Counted from the stretch's first letter, positions 1 through 9,345 are shown. The stretch is DNA of 56,705 nucleotides from an uncultured Porphyromonadaceae bacterium (GCA_900545915.1 URAV01000024.1:1-56705); one strand, 5' to 3'. Notes: a model not told the origin generated them from the letters alone. Made by a program: numbers and translations.

Positions 1-10
1 CTAAAAACAG

Positions 11-78
11 AAAAATATCCTCGAAAGAAACTCTCAAAACTGACCCGAGCAAAATTTACGACAGGCTCTAAGACAAAT
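11..78 (+). repeat. Dispersed short repeat, copy A
   Basis: This stretch of about 68 bases matches positions 23230-23297 with only scattered differences. Shared blocks include TCCTCGAAAGAAACTCT, then TGACCCGA, CAAA and GCTCT-AGACAAA. A shorter version follows the ATPase gene at 2133-2172. It lies upstream of the ATPase promoter and holds no gene. Its role is unknown; it could be a terminator relic or a small non-autonomous repeat. Confidence 0.6.
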
Positions 79-158
79 AATATAGAATAATGTACAAATC
101 GTTTTTACCAAGCAGCGGGTACAAGCTTCTTTGCAATCAGGTTGCATAATTTTCTCTC

Positions 159-166
159 TAACTTTG
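159..166 (+). promoter_or_regulatory. -7 promoter box for the metal ATPase
   Basis: TAACTTTG matches the Bacteroidetes -7 consensus TAnnTTTG and sits 31 bases before the ATG at 198. A TTTG lies at 130-133, a slightly long 25-base spacing for the -33 element. Confidence 0.55.
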
Positions 167-197
167 CGCCAAAGATCAAAATAAATATGTTTAAATT

Positions 198-2123
198 ATG
201 GCACATAATCATCACGAACACCATCACGGTCATGCACACGGAGGGTTGAAAGGGCAAATAATCCTTATTATCGTCACTATACTTTTGTTTATTGGAGCGG
301 TGCTTATTGAGAAGAACTGTAATCTGTCAACATGGCAATTACTACTCGTTTATCTTGTTCCTTATTTGCTTATCGGTCATCATACATTGGTAGAAGCAGC
401 TGAAGGTATTTTGGGAGGTGATATCTTCAACGAACATTTCCTTATGTCTATTGCTACAATTGGTGCACTTTGTATCGGCTTTCTTCCGGGTGCTGAGACA
501 GAATTTCCTGAAGCGGTATTTGTAATGTTATTCTTCCAAATAGGAGAACTCTTTGAAAGTTATGCTGAAGGAAAGAGTCGAGATAGCATTTCACATCTTA
601 TGGATATACGTCCAGACATCGCTAATGTGGAGATCGGTGGAAAATTGGTAACCGTTTCACCCGAAAATGTAAATGTGGGAGACATCATTGTCATCAAGCC
701 GGGCGAAAAAGTTCCTCTTGACGGGAAAATCATTGATGGCACATCATCTCTTAATACTATTGCACTGACGGGAGAAAGCATGCCCAGAGATTTGAGTGTG
801 GGCGATGAAGTAATTTCGGGCTGTGTTAACCTTACGGGGGTTATTCGCGTGAAAACGACCAGAAATTTCGGTGAGAGTACGGTTTCAAAAATTATTGAAC
901 TGGTGGAAAGTGCCGATGAGCATAAATCTGAGAGCGAATCGTTTATTGCAAAATTTGCACACGTATATACTCCGATTGTGGTTATTGCTGCATTACTGCT
1001 TGCTGTCGTTCCACCGTTATTTTCATCGGTAGAATTTACCGAGTCATTTCCGATGTGGTTTCACCGTGCACTGATTTTTCTCGTAGTATCATGTCCATGT
1101 GCTTTGGTGATCAGCGTACCGCTCACATTCTTCGGGGGGCTTGGCGGCGCATCACGCAAGGGTATTCTTATCAAAGGGAGCAATTATATGGATACGCTGG
1201 CAAGAGTGGGTACGGTGGTATTCGATAAGACAGGGACTTTAACTCGGGGAGAATTTGTCGTAACAGCTGTACATCCTGATGATTTCAATGAAACAGAACT
1301 TTTACATCTTGCAGCGCATGTGGAACATTTCTCTACACATCCGATAGGAGAAGCTTTGCGTGCCGCTTTTCCGAACGAGGCGACAGACGGTTGTAAGATA
1401 ACGGATATTGAGGAAATTGCAGGACATGGAATTCGTGCAAACGTATCGGGTCGTATTGTTTGTGTAGGTAATTCTAAAATGATGGATACGATTGGTATAA
1501 AATGGCATGATTGTCATAGCATTGGGACAATAATCCATGTGGCTGTAGATGGTAAATATGTCGGACACATAGTCATAAATGACCGCTTGAAAGATGATAG
1601 TGTGCAGGCTGTTGAATCATTGAAACGACTTGGTGTGGATCATACGGTAATGCTTACCGGTGATCGTAAAGAGGTTGCGTTTGATGTTGCAAAAAAACTC
1701 GGACTTGATACTTGCTATGCCGAATTGATGCCTGCCGATAAAGTGAGACATGTTGAACAGTTGCTTGCTACAAAAACGGAAAACAAAACTCTTGCTTTTG
1801 TAGGTGATGGAATTAATGATGCTCCTGTTTTGAAACGTGCGGATATTGGTATCGCAATGGGTGGACTTGGGAGTGATGCCGCAATAGAAGCAGCCGATGT
1901 GGTGCTCATGGATGATCAACCGGCAAAAATAGCCACAGCAATACGTATTGCACGTCGCACCATACGCATTGCACATGAGAATGTATGGTTTGCCATTGGT
2001 ATAAAGGTCGCAATACTCGTTCTTGCTTCTATCGGTCTCGGTACTATGTGGATGGCTGTTTTTGCGGACGTCGGTGTAACCGTTTTGGCGGTGTTTAATG
2101 CGATGCGGGCGTTACGAATTTAA
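198..2123 (+). CDS. Heavy-metal-translocating P1B-type ATPase (Zn/Cd/Pb exporter type)
   Basis: This 641-residue inner-membrane pump would use ATP to export soft divalent metals. It starts with a histidine-rich tail (residues 1-16) in place of the usual CxxC metal-binding domain. The core motifs are complete: TGES (191-194, actuator), SCPC in the membrane metal site (298-301), DKTGT with phosphorylated Asp343, the HP loop at 381-382 and GDGINDAP (536-543). The last membrane helix carries an Asp in a DVGVTVLAVFNAMR context, as in ZntA/CadA-type Zn/Cd/Pb pumps, which argues against a copper pump. It stands alone, with no visible metal-responsive regulator beside it, between two direct copies of a short repeat. 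The exact metal cannot be read from sequence. Confidence 0.93.
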   Translation: MAHNHHEHHHGHAHGGLKGQIILIIVTILLFIGAVLIEKNCNLSTWQLLLVYLVPYLLIGHHTLVEAAEGILGGDIFNEHFLMSIATIGALCIGFLPGAETEFPEAVFVMLFFQIGELFESYAEGKSRDSISHLMDIRPDIANVEIGGKLVTVSPENVNVGDIIVIKPGEKVPLDGKIIDGTSSLNTIALTGESMPRDLSVGDEVISGCVNLTGVIRVKTTRNFGESTVSKIIELVESADEHKSESESFIAKFAHVYTPIVVIAALLLAVVPPLFSSVEFTESFPMWFHRALIFLVVSCPCALVISVPLTFFGGLGGASRKGILIKGSNYMDTLARVGTVVFDKTGTLTRGEFVVTAVHPDDFNETELLHLAAHVEHFSTHPIGEALRAAFPNEATDGCKITDIEEIAGHGIRANVSGRIVCVGNSKMMDTIGIKWHDCHSIGTIIHVAVDGKYVGHIVINDRLKDDSVQAVESLKRLGVDHTVMLTGDRKEVAFDVAKKLGLDTCYAELMPADKVRHVEQLLATKTENKTLAFVGDGINDAPVLKRADIGIAMGGLGSDAAIEAADVVLMDDQPAKIATAIRIARRTIRIAHENVWFAIGIKVAILVLASIGLGTMWMAVFADVGVTVLAVFNAMRALRI

Positions 2124-2132
2124 GCGTTTGTT

Positions 2133-2172
2133 TTCAAATCTGACCTAAGCAAAATTTAAACAGGCTCTAAGA
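2133..2172 (+). repeat. Dispersed short repeat, copy B (short form)
   Basis: TTCAAATCTGACC, AGCAAAATTT and ACAGGCTCTAAGA match the right two thirds of copy A (about 40-73), in the same orientation. It begins 9 bases after the ATPase stop codon, so the ATPase lies between two direct copies. Confidence 0.55.
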
Positions 2173-2197
2173 TGAGCGCTATGAAAAGGATAAATTT

Positions 2198-2242
2198 AAA
2201 GAACCATATCTTTACTCAAAATAGAGTTTGATATGGTTCTTT
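2198..2242. terminator. Hairpin terminator, probably bidirectional
   Basis: AAAGAACCATATC (2198-2210) pairs perfectly with GATATGGTTCTTT (2230-2242). It lies between the converging ATPase and korB genes. The T tract is modest in either direction. Confidence 0.55.
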
Positions 2243-2354
2243 GGGTTACTGCTGAATTGAGTTAGGTTACAGATTAAAAGTTTATCTTTTCGATAAAGAA
2301 ACTCTGAATTAGGTCATCTTTGTAAAACTCAAAATAACCTCTCGAATCGACTCT

Positions 2355-2378
2355 GTAAAAACTTAAACGAGTTTTTAC
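2355..2378 (-). terminator. AT-rich hairpin overlapping the korB stop
   Basis: GTAAAAACT (2355-2363) and AGTTTTTAC (2370-2378) form a perfect 9-bp inverted repeat that overlaps the korB stop codon. There is no GC-rich stem, so termination is only a possibility. Confidence 0.3.
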
Positions 2379-3391
2379 TTAACTTCCCATGTCTCTTCAC
2401 TTAATAGAAGATCCCGAAGTGTCTTCTTCGGATTTTTTTCTCTTATGGAATCGATTTGTTTTTTTACTTCCTGATCATATACTGGAGCATCGACCGATCG
2501 AATAACACCTACAGCCAAAGGTAGTTCATGACCGTCCATCATGGCAAGGCGTTGATGTAAGAAATTATCGTGGGTCTTTGCATCATGAGTGAGTATATTA
2601 TCTAATGTTATTCCGTTTTCTCCTATTGTGACTGCTTTTAGAGTGAAACCGTCGAGTATCAATCCCTTATTAAGGTCTTTACCGAAAAGCATTTTTTCTC
2701 CATGCTTCAGATGTATCGTCCGTTCTGCCCGGAATTCTTTGTCTGCAACATAGCTATGTATATGATCATTGAATATGACGCAGTTCTGCAGAATCTCGAC
2801 GACCGATGCTCCTTTATGTTTTCCGGCCTCTACCATTACTTCCTTGGATACGGCCAGATCGACATCAATTGCCCGGGCAAAGAAATGTCCCCGAGCTCCG
2901 AATGTCAGTTCTGCCGGAACGAATGGGTCTTCGACAGTGCCGTAAGGAGACGATTTGGTAACAGCTCCTCGATCGCTGGTCGGGGAATATTGACCTTTGG
3001 TAAGTCCGTATATTTTGTTATTCAGTAAGATAATATTGAGGTCTACATTTCTTCGTAAGGCATGAATAAAGTGGTTGCCACCGATAGCCAGACAATCTCC
3101 GTCTCCGGTGATTTGCCATACCGTGAGATCGGGATTGGCGGTTTTGACACCCGTTGCGATAGCTGCTGCCCGTCCGTGAATCGTATGAAATCCGTAAGTA
3201 TTCATATAATACGGTAACCGGGATGAACAACCTATACCCGATATAACAGCTGTTTTGTGGGGTGGGATGCCTAACTCAGCCATTGCTTTTTGTAATGTAT
3301 TTACTACGGCATGATCTCCGCAACCCGGACACCAGCGTACGTATTGATCGCTTTTGAAATCTTTGGCGGTATATTCTGTATTGTTGCTCAT
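2375..3391 (-). CDS. korB: 2-oxoglutarate:ferredoxin oxidoreductase, beta subunit
   Basis: This 338-residue subunit binds thiamine diphosphate and an iron-sulfur cluster in an oxidoreductase that converts a 2-oxoacid (most likely 2-oxoglutarate) plus CoA to acyl-CoA, reducing ferredoxin. The CPGCGDH motif (C21, C24) opens the cofactor region. GDGD followed by NNKIYGLTKGQ is the thiamine/Mg site. Length and order fit KorB of anaerobic Bacteroidales. It follows korA with a 3-base gap on the same strand, so the two are cotranscribed. Pyruvate or branched-chain 2-oxoacid as substrate cannot be excluded from sequence, but the two-subunit layout with a fused gamma-alpha partner is typical of KorAB. 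Confidence 0.92.
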   Translation of the reverse strand: MSNNTEYTAKDFKSDQYVRWCPGCGDHAVVNTLQKAMAELGIPPHKTAVISGIGCSSRLPYYMNTYGFHTIHGRAAAIATGVKTANPDLTVWQITGDGDCLAIGGNHFIHALRRNVDLNIILLNNKIYGLTKGQYSPTSDRGAVTKSSPYGTVEDPFVPAELTFGARGHFFARAIDVDLAVSKEVMVEAGKHKGASVVEILQNCVIFNDHIHSYVADKEFRAERTIHLKHGEKMLFGKDLNKGLILDGFTLKAVTIGENGITLDNILTHDAKTHDNFLHQRLAMMDGHELPLAVGVIRSVDAPVYDQEVKKQIDSIREKNPKKTLRDLLLSEETWEVK

Positions 3392-3394
3392 GAG

Positions 3395-5248
3395 TTATTC
3401 CTCCATCAGTTTTGAAAAATGATCGGTCAGTTCACTTACCATGAACGGTTGACCTTGAACTTTGTTGAATCGTGATACATTAGTAAGTCCCGGAATCTTG
3501 GCACATAATTGAGTGGCGAATTGTCCATTGTTTAGTTCGCAAACTACGATTTTTTTATATCGTCTTAGTATCTCCTCCGTGTTTTTAGGCATCGGATTGA
3601 TATAATTGAAATGAACCATTGCTACTCTTTTGCCGGTAGCATTCATTGATTCCACTGCAGAATAAAGATGTCCGTACGTACCGCCCCATCCGACAACAAG
3701 CAAGTCTGCATCCGGATTACCTAATATTTCGAGTTCGGGTATCTCGTTTGCTATGTAATCGATTTTTGCTTGTCGCATATCAGTCATTTTTTGATGATTG
3801 GCCGGGTCGGTCGATATTGCGCTGGTAACACAGTCTTTTTCCAATCCTCCTAATCGGTGCATAAAACCTTCTGTTCCGGGAATAGCCCAATAACGGACAT
3901 TTGTTTCGGTATTACGTTTATATGGTTTCCAATTTTCTTTCAATAAATCATCATGGACATATTGAGGGCGTATTTCGGGATATTCTTCCATTTCAGGAAT
4001 ACGCCACGCCGAAGAACCGTTTGCGATAAAAGCGTCTGTCAGAAGAATGACAGGAGTCATGTGTTCCAACGCTATTTTTGATGCGGCGAAGGCCATATCG
4101 AAGCAGTTGGTCGGAGTCGAGGCTGCGAGAACGACAGCCGGAGATTCTCCGTTTCTTCCGTATAAAGCTTGTAACAAATCTGTTTGTTCCGATTTGGTCG
4201 GGAGTCCTGTAGATGGTCCTCCGCGTTGTACATCGATAATTACCAACGGAAGTTCTGCCATAACAGCCAGTCCTATTGCTTCGCTTTTTAGTGCAAGTCC
4301 AGGCCCGGAAGTTGATGTGGCTGCAAGATTTCCAGCAAAACTAGCTCCGATTGCCGTGCATATTCCGGCTATTTCATCTTCTGCTTGGACGACTTTTACA
4401 CCAAGATCTTTTCTCTTGGCCAATTCATGAAGAATATCGCTTGCCGGAGTGATAGGATAGCTTCCTAAAAACAACGGCAATCCTGATTTTTCAGATGCGG
4501 CGATCAACCCCAATGCAGTTGCCCTGTTTCCGTTTACATCGGTATAAAAACCTTTTTTTGCCGGTTTTGTTTCAATGCGGTAGGTCGAAACCGAAGCATG
4601 TATATTGTTCCCGTAATTATATCCGTCGGTCATGACTTTGATATTGGCCTCGAGAACAGATGGCTTTTTCGCAAATTTGTTTTTCAGTAAGTGTGCCGCC
4701 TGATCTATAGGCCGGTCGAATAGCCAGCAGATCAATCCCAATGCGAACATATTCTTACAACGAAGGATTGTTTTATTATCTAATCCCGAGTCTGCTAAAG
4801 AATCTTTGACAAGGGATGTAATGGCTACGGGAACTATTTGTGCCGAATTCATGTTCAGTTCTTTGAAAGGATCTTCGGTTAGGAATGCTGCCTTTTCGAG
4901 ATCGTTCTTTTGAAATGAATCAGTATCGATAATAACCACTGCATTCGGCTTTACGTATTTTGTATTGGTTTTTAATGCTGCCGGATTCATGGCTACCAAA
5001 ACATCGGCCTTGTCTCCCGGAGTATATACTCCTTTTCCGATATGTACTTGAAATCCGGATACTCCTCCCAATGTTCCCTGTGGGGCACGTATTTCTGCCG
5101 GATAGTCGGGGAAAGTGGAAATTTCGTTTCCGATAGCTGCCGAAATGTTCGAAAAGAGGTTTCCTGCCAATTGCATTCCGTCTCCGGAATCTCCGGAGAA
5201 ACGGATAACCACTTTTTCCAGTTCTTTCACGTTCGTTTGTTCTGACAT
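3395..5248 (-). CDS. korA: 2-oxoglutarate:ferredoxin oxidoreductase, alpha subunit (gamma-alpha fusion)
   Basis: This 617-residue protein partners KorB. Residues of about 10-200 form the gamma (CoA-linked) domain, beginning VVIRFSGDSGDGMQLAG. From about residue 215 comes the alpha, pyrimidine-binding domain, with SYPITPASDI and QAEDEIAG, then a transketolase C-terminal-like domain near the end. The fused arrangement is the common one in Bacteroidetes. It lies 3 bases upstream of korB. No clear TAnnTTTG box was found in the roughly 280-base upstream gap shared with the end of aroK. Confidence 0.92.
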   Translation of the reverse strand: MSEQTNVKELEKVVIRFSGDSGDGMQLAGNLFSNISAAIGNEISTFPDYPAEIRAPQGTLGGVSGFQVHIGKGVYTPGDKADVLVAMNPAALKTNTKYVKPNAVVIIDTDSFQKNDLEKAAFLTEDPFKELNMNSAQIVPVAITSLVKDSLADSGLDNKTILRCKNMFALGLICWLFDRPIDQAAHLLKNKFAKKPSVLEANIKVMTDGYNYGNNIHASVSTYRIETKPAKKGFYTDVNGNRATALGLIAASEKSGLPLFLGSYPITPASDILHELAKRKDLGVKVVQAEDEIAGICTAIGASFAGNLAATSTSGPGLALKSEAIGLAVMAELPLVIIDVQRGGPSTGLPTKSEQTDLLQALYGRNGESPAVVLAASTPTNCFDMAFAASKIALEHMTPVILLTDAFIANGSSAWRIPEMEEYPEIRPQYVHDDLLKENWKPYKRNTETNVRYWAIPGTEGFMHRLGGLEKDCVTSAISTDPANHQKMTDMRQAKIDYIANEIPELEILGNPDADLLVVGWGGTYGHLYSAVESMNATGKRVAMVHFNYINPMPKNTEEILRRYKKIVVCELNNGQFATQLCAKIPGLTNVSRFNKVQGQPFMVSELTDHFSKLMEE

Positions 5249-5529
5249 AATCTCCCTATATTTAGTTTATTGTTTCGATCGAATTGTTTATAATGAAAAA
5301 CAAGAACGTCTTCAAGTTTCAAATTATTATATATTTTGCCGAAATGGTATTTATTGTATAGCAAATGTGCTTTTTATGAAGCTAATTTATTACTGCAACG
5401 CAAAGAAACAAAATTTTTGGTAACTAAACCAACTTTTGAGAAGTTATCCTTATGAAATTTTAAAAATAAGCTATTTCTGTGAGTTTTTTCATGGGAAAAG
5501 TGAAAAATAAAAAGAATGTTAATGCGTTT

Positions 5530-6069
5530 TTATTCAGTTTTTATATTGTTACAAATAACATAAAGTCGTTCTACGGCTTTTTCTATGGCATCGTAACTAT
5601 CCAATTCACCGGTATCGAAGATAATAGATGATCGCTTATATTTTTCTTCGCGGATTGAAAGATTCTTTTTTATGAATTCCATTAGTTCGGAGTCGCTTTT
5701 GTCTCGTAATAGCGGGCGATTACTACGAGCGTGTTTCAATCTTTGAAAAAGAATTTCAGGGGTTGTTTGTAAATAAATGCAACATCCCTGTTTATTCATA
5801 TAATCGATATTATCAAAAAAGCAGGGAGCTCCACCGCCAGTTGCGATTATTATATCTTCAAACTCTCCTACTTCTCGTAACATATTCCGTTCGATGATTC
5901 TGAATTCTTGTTCTCCTTTTTCTGTAAATATTTCATTTATAGTTTTTCGGAATCGGGTTTCGATATAGTGGTCGAGGTCGATAAACGAAAGTCCGGCCTT
6001 TTGAGCAAGACGCAGTCCGAGAGTGCTTTTCCCAGAACCCATGTATCCGGTAAGAAATATTCTTTTCAT
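5530..6069 (-). CDS. aroK: Shikimate kinase
   Basis: This 179-residue enzyme phosphorylates shikimate at the 3-hydroxyl in the chorismate pathway. It has the Walker A loop GYMGSGKS (residues 8-15), DLDHYIE near residue 30, the GGGAP shikimate loop and the lid motif RNRPLL. I start it at the ATG at 6069. A longer in-frame start at 6111 is TTG and overlaps a TATTTTTG promoter box at 6109-6116, so it is unlikely to be translated. The chosen length matches the family. It is divergent from the RNase H gene. Another gene of the pathway, aroQ, is at 19.4 kb. Confidence 0.93.
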   Translation of the reverse strand: MKRIFLTGYMGSGKSTLGLRLAQKAGLSFIDLDHYIETRFRKTINEIFTEKGEQEFRIIERNMLREVGEFEDIIIATGGGAPCFFDNIDYMNKQGCCIYLQTTPEILFQRLKHARSNRPLLRDKSDSELMEFIKKNLSIREEKYKRSSIIFDTGELDSYDAIEKAVERLYVICNNIKTE

Positions 6070-6108
6070 AACTGGAGGTATAGATTGATTGTTATGATAA
6101 CAGTTTTG

Positions 6109-6116
6109 CAAAAATA
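6109..6116 (-). promoter_or_regulatory. -7 promoter box for aroK
   Basis: On the reverse strand TATTTTTG fits TAnnTTTG and has an ATTG about 20 bases upstream. It lies 40 bases before the aroK ATG and fixes that start choice. Confidence 0.6.
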
Positions 6117-6149
6117 GACCATTTTACCACAATACTCAATAAATATGTC

Positions 6150-6157
6150 TAATTTTG
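6150..6157 (+). promoter_or_regulatory. -7 promoter box for the RNase H gene
   Basis: TAATTTTG fits TAnnTTTG, 33 bases before the ATG at 6190. The aroK and RNase H promoters are back to back, about 40 bases apart. Confidence 0.5.
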
Positions 6158-6189
6158 TGCAAAATGATTTTTTAACAATAGTTCCATAG

Positions 6190-6837
6190 ATGGGAAATAA
6201 GTTTAAATATTATGTCGTGTGGGAAGGTCTGGCTCCGGGAATCTATGATTCTTGGGAGGAGTGTCAATTGCAGGTGAAAAATTATAAAGGAGCTAAATAT
6301 AAAAGTTTTCCGACTAAGGATGCTGCAATAAAGGCATTTCGGGCAGGATACGAAGAGCATTTGGGAGTATTGGGACAATTGGCTGATGCGATGAAAAAAA
6401 AACGTACGGTAAATATGGATGCTATTCCCGAGTACCTGAGAGATTCATTAGCTGTAGATGCTTCTTGTTTAGGTAACCCCGGTATAATGGAATATCGTGG
6501 GGTTAGTGTTCGTACCGGAAAAGAGATTTTTCGACAAGGGCCTTTTGAAGATGGAACTAATAATGTGGGAGAGTTCTTGGCTTTAGTGCATGGCTTGGCT
6601 TTATTAAAGCGATGGAATAGTACGATGACGATTTGTTCGGATAGTCGGAATGCTATGGCTTGGGTACGGGATAAAAAGTGCAAGACGAAGCTTGTCCGGA
6701 CAGAAAAAAATGTAAAAATATTTGAACTGATAGCTCGTGCAGAAAAATGGCTGGTTGAGAATACATATTCAAATCGGTTGGTGAAGTGGGAGACCAAAGA
6801 GTGGGGAGAGATCCCTGCCGATTTTGGGAGAAAATAA
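6190..6837 (+). CDS. Ribonuclease H1 with N-terminal viroplasmin domain
   Basis: This 215-residue enzyme cleaves the RNA strand of RNA-DNA hybrids. Residues 5-50 (YYVVWEGLAPGIYDSWEEC, then KSFPTKDAAIKAF) form the caulimovirus VI/viroplasmin hybrid-binding domain. The RNase H fold follows, with the acidic residues visible as Asp90 (AVDASCLGNPG), Glu128 (NNVGEFLAL), Asp151 (CSDSR) and Asp211 (IPADFGRK). This architecture is common in Bacteroidetes. It is transcribed alone from its own promoter, divergent from aroK. Confidence 0.9.
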   Translation: MGNKFKYYVVWEGLAPGIYDSWEECQLQVKNYKGAKYKSFPTKDAAIKAFRAGYEEHLGVLGQLADAMKKKRTVNMDAIPEYLRDSLAVDASCLGNPGIMEYRGVSVRTGKEIFRQGPFEDGTNNVGEFLALVHGLALLKRWNSTMTICSDSRNAMAWVRDKKCKTKLVRTEKNVKIFELIARAEKWLVENTYSNRLVKWETKEWGEIPADFGRK

Positions 6838-6969
6838 AAGTTTCTTTAATCCATGCAGCATATTATGGAGAAGATACGTCTTTCTGTATAGATGTCTGTT
6901 TTATTTCATTTTATGAAAATAAAATTCAGAAAAAGTAAAACGAAGAGAAAACGTATAAATCGGAATAGT

Positions 6970-8181
6970 ATGATTATTGGGTTAGATGCAAAGCGGGCGA
7001 TGGCAAATCATACCGGCTTGGGAAATTACAGCAGGTATATGGTAGATATATTGGCAACTTATCATCAGAGCAATAATTACCGGTTATTTGTCCCGAAAGA
7101 AAAAGAGAACAGCTCGTTCGATAAATTATTGCATCATAATAACGTTCGTTCGTTATTCCCGCAGTCTACTACGATGAAGCGTTTTTCCTCTTTGTGGCGT
7201 ACTTGGTTTATTAAGAAGGACCTTGTACGGAACGGTGTGCAGTTATATCATGGATTGAGTAATGAATTGCCGATAGGAATACATAAGACAGGAATCAAAA
7301 GCGTGGTGACTATACATGATCTTATATTTCTGCGTTACCCCGAATATTATAAACCCATAGATCGCAAGATATATAATTTTAAGTTCCGGTATGCTTGTCA
7401 GGTTGCAGACCGTATTGTTGCGATCAGTGAATGTACGAAACGGGATATTATGCATTTTTATCATATTCCTGAAGAGAAGATCGATGTCGTATATCAAGGC
7501 TGCGATCCGCAGTATTCGGTTCGGGTAAGTGAATCCCGTAAGGCGGAGATAAGAGCAAAATATAATTTGCCGGAAAAATTTATCTTGAATGTCGGGAGTA
7601 TAGAGGAACGTAAAAATCTTATGCTGGCAGTTCGAGCTTTAAAAGATATTCCTTCCGATGTGCATTTGGTTGCTATCGGACGTAAAACTCCTTATGTAAG
7701 CGAAATAATGGATTATGTGGAGGAGAATAATCTTTCAGATCGAGTTCATTTGATTCATGATCTTCCGCATAAAGATCTCCCGGCCGTTTATCAGTTGGCT
7801 ACTTTATTTGTATACCCTTCTCGTTTCGAAGGGTTCGGAATACCTATTATAGAAGCTATGCATTCTCAGCTTCCGGTTATTGCGGCTACCGGATCTTGCT
7901 TGGAGGAAGCCGGAGGAAAAGATTCTTTATATGTTGATCCGGATGATGTTTCCGGAATGGCTGAAGCAATGAACCGGGTATTGGAAGATCGTGCTTTGCG
8001 TGAAAAGATGATTGCTTCTGGAAATATCTATTTGCAGCGTTTTCAGGAAAATATTTTGGCGGATTCGATGAGCAAGGTTTATTCGAAATGTTTTGAAGGT
8101 GCTGAATCTGCAACGATTAGTAAGCAAGATATTCAGGTTGAGAACTATCGGATGAATTGGTCGAAGAGGCATTCTTTATAA
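6970..8181 (+). CDS. Glycosyltransferase, GT4/GT1 family
   Basis: This 403-residue cytoplasmic GT-B enzyme would add a sugar from a nucleotide-sugar donor to a glycan acceptor. The N-terminal domain begins MIIGLDAKRAMANHTGLGNYS. The donor domain has the linker FILNVGSIEERKNL and the signature RFEGFGIPIIEA (E-x7-E type), typical of mannosyl/glucosyl GT4 enzymes. I use the ATG at 6970. An in-frame ATG at 6892 would add 26 mostly basic residues not expected before the first Rossmann strand. The gene precedes another glycosyltransferase (8285) that has its own promoter. Donor and acceptor are unknown. Confidence 0.85.
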   Translation: MIIGLDAKRAMANHTGLGNYSRYMVDILATYHQSNNYRLFVPKEKENSSFDKLLHHNNVRSLFPQSTTMKRFSSLWRTWFIKKDLVRNGVQLYHGLSNELPIGIHKTGIKSVVTIHDLIFLRYPEYYKPIDRKIYNFKFRYACQVADRIVAISECTKRDIMHFYHIPEEKIDVVYQGCDPQYSVRVSESRKAEIRAKYNLPEKFILNVGSIEERKNLMLAVRALKDIPSDVHLVAIGRKTPYVSEIMDYVEENNLSDRVHLIHDLPHKDLPAVYQLATLFVYPSRFEGFGIPIIEAMHSQLPVIAATGSCLEEAGGKDSLYVDPDDVSGMAEAMNRVLEDRALREKMIASGNIYLQRFQENILADSMSKVYSKCFEGAESATISKQDIQVENYRMNWSKRHSL

Positions 8182-8252
8182 ACGAATTCTTGTTGAAAAT
8201 TCTTCTTTTCTAACTATTGTGTATATTCAAATAAGATTTGACAGGGATTTAC

Positions 8253-8260
8253 TATCTTTG
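8253..8260 (+). promoter_or_regulatory. -7 promoter box for the GT2 gene
   Basis: TATCTTTG fits TAnnTTTG, 25 bases before the ATG at 8285. The upstream -33 element is weak. Confidence 0.5.
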
Positions 8261-8284
8261 TCGCAAAATAATATCGTATAATAT

Positions 8285-9271
8285 ATGGATAACAAGCCGG
8301 TAATAGATCCATCCGAATTGCTTACGTTATGTATGCCGACTTATAATCGGGTCGTGAATGTTTGTGAAGCTTTAGAAGATATTATTCCGAAGATCAAACC
8401 GTATAATTTTCGTTTGGTAGTTGTCGATAATTGTTCACCTGACAATACTCGTAAGGTTGTCGAGGCTTATCAGGGTTTGTATGACCGTTTAGAATATTTC
8501 GGGCAAGACGAGAATAAGGGGTATGATATCAATTTCGAAACGGCGTTGAAATTAGCGAAAACTCCTTATTGTTGGGTAATAGGGGACGGAAACCGGTTGC
8601 AGGCGCAAAATTTTCCGGCAATAGTGAAAACTCTTTCCGAACAGATGCCGGATATTTATATTGTCGATGAGGTGCATCGGGCGCTCTCCTCTTTTCCTCC
8701 TAAGGTTTATACCGATGCAAGCGATCTGTTGCATGATTTAGGCTGGCATATGACTTTGCTCTCTTCAACGATATTTTCTCAAAAGATTATTCGGATGGGA
8801 AATTTCGAGAAATATAGAAATACACATTTCCTGCATTTAGGGGTCGTATTCGATTCTCTTGCCCGTCTCGATAAATTTACGGCGGTATGGAGCGGTTTGG
8901 ATTTAATACACGGCAGTATGCTGCCGAAAGGAAATAGTTGGAATCCCGGTCGGGTTATGGAAATTTTCGGAGGTGCATGGACAGAATTGATTCTTTCTTT
9001 GCCGGATAACCTTTCGATGGAAGCAAAACGCTATTGTATAGCTTTTCATGGTCGAAAAACACGTCTTTTCGGGAAACGACATCTTAAAAAACAGCGGGCG
9101 GCTGGAGGACTTAATTATTCTATTTATAAAAAATATGAGAAATATATCCCTTATTTTGCTCCGGGAAAACGTCTTCGCATCTTGATTTATTCGTTCTATC
9201 CTAATTTTTTAAATCGTTATTATTGGAGGAATAAACGTTATATTCGAAAGACGGGAAAACCTCTTTTTTGA
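8285..9271 (+). CDS. Glycosyltransferase family 2 protein
   Basis: This 328-residue GT-A enzyme begins with LTLCMPTYNRVVNVCEAL, the family 2 nucleotide-binding start, and has VVVDNCSPDNT at about residues 45-55. The usual DxD metal site is not clear; VIGDGN near residue 100 sits about where it is expected. The basic C-terminal region (KRHLKKQRAAGG and later) could contact membrane or lipid-linked acceptor. It follows the GT4 gene and ends at a strong terminator. The sugar is unknown. Confidence 0.82.
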   Translation: MDNKPVIDPSELLTLCMPTYNRVVNVCEALEDIIPKIKPYNFRLVVVDNCSPDNTRKVVEAYQGLYDRLEYFGQDENKGYDINFETALKLAKTPYCWVIGDGNRLQAQNFPAIVKTLSEQMPDIYIVDEVHRALSSFPPKVYTDASDLLHDLGWHMTLLSSTIFSQKIIRMGNFEKYRNTHFLHLGVVFDSLARLDKFTAVWSGLDLIHGSMLPKGNSWNPGRVMEIFGGAWTELILSLPDNLSMEAKRYCIAFHGRKTRLFGKRHLKKQRAAGGLNYSIYKKYEKYIPYFAPGKRLRILIYSFYPNFLNRYYWRNKRYIRKTGKPLF

Positions 9272-9301
9272 TGGGATTGTATCTGTCCGGTTAGAAAATA
9301 T

Positions 9302-9345
9302 AAAGGCCGTTTCAGCATTAGATTCATTGGCTGAAACGGCTTTTA
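9302..9345 (+). terminator. Intrinsic terminator after the glycosyltransferases
   Basis: GCCGTTTCAG (9306-9315) pairs with CTGAAACGGC (9331-9340), followed by TTTT. It lies 34 bases past the GT2 stop. The As before the stem could let it also stop the converging GH84 transcript. Confidence 0.75.

Noticed and set aside
1617..1976. Reverse open frame of 119 codons in the metal ATPase gene
   Set aside because: It lies opposite the GDGINDAP region of the ATPase and is rich in Cys, His and Tyr, as expected of a shadow frame.
6282..6797. Long open frame (171 codons) on the reverse strand across the RNase H gene
   Set aside because: It is antisense to a clear RNase H gene with all catalytic residues, has no recognisable motif, and its composition is that of a shadow frame.
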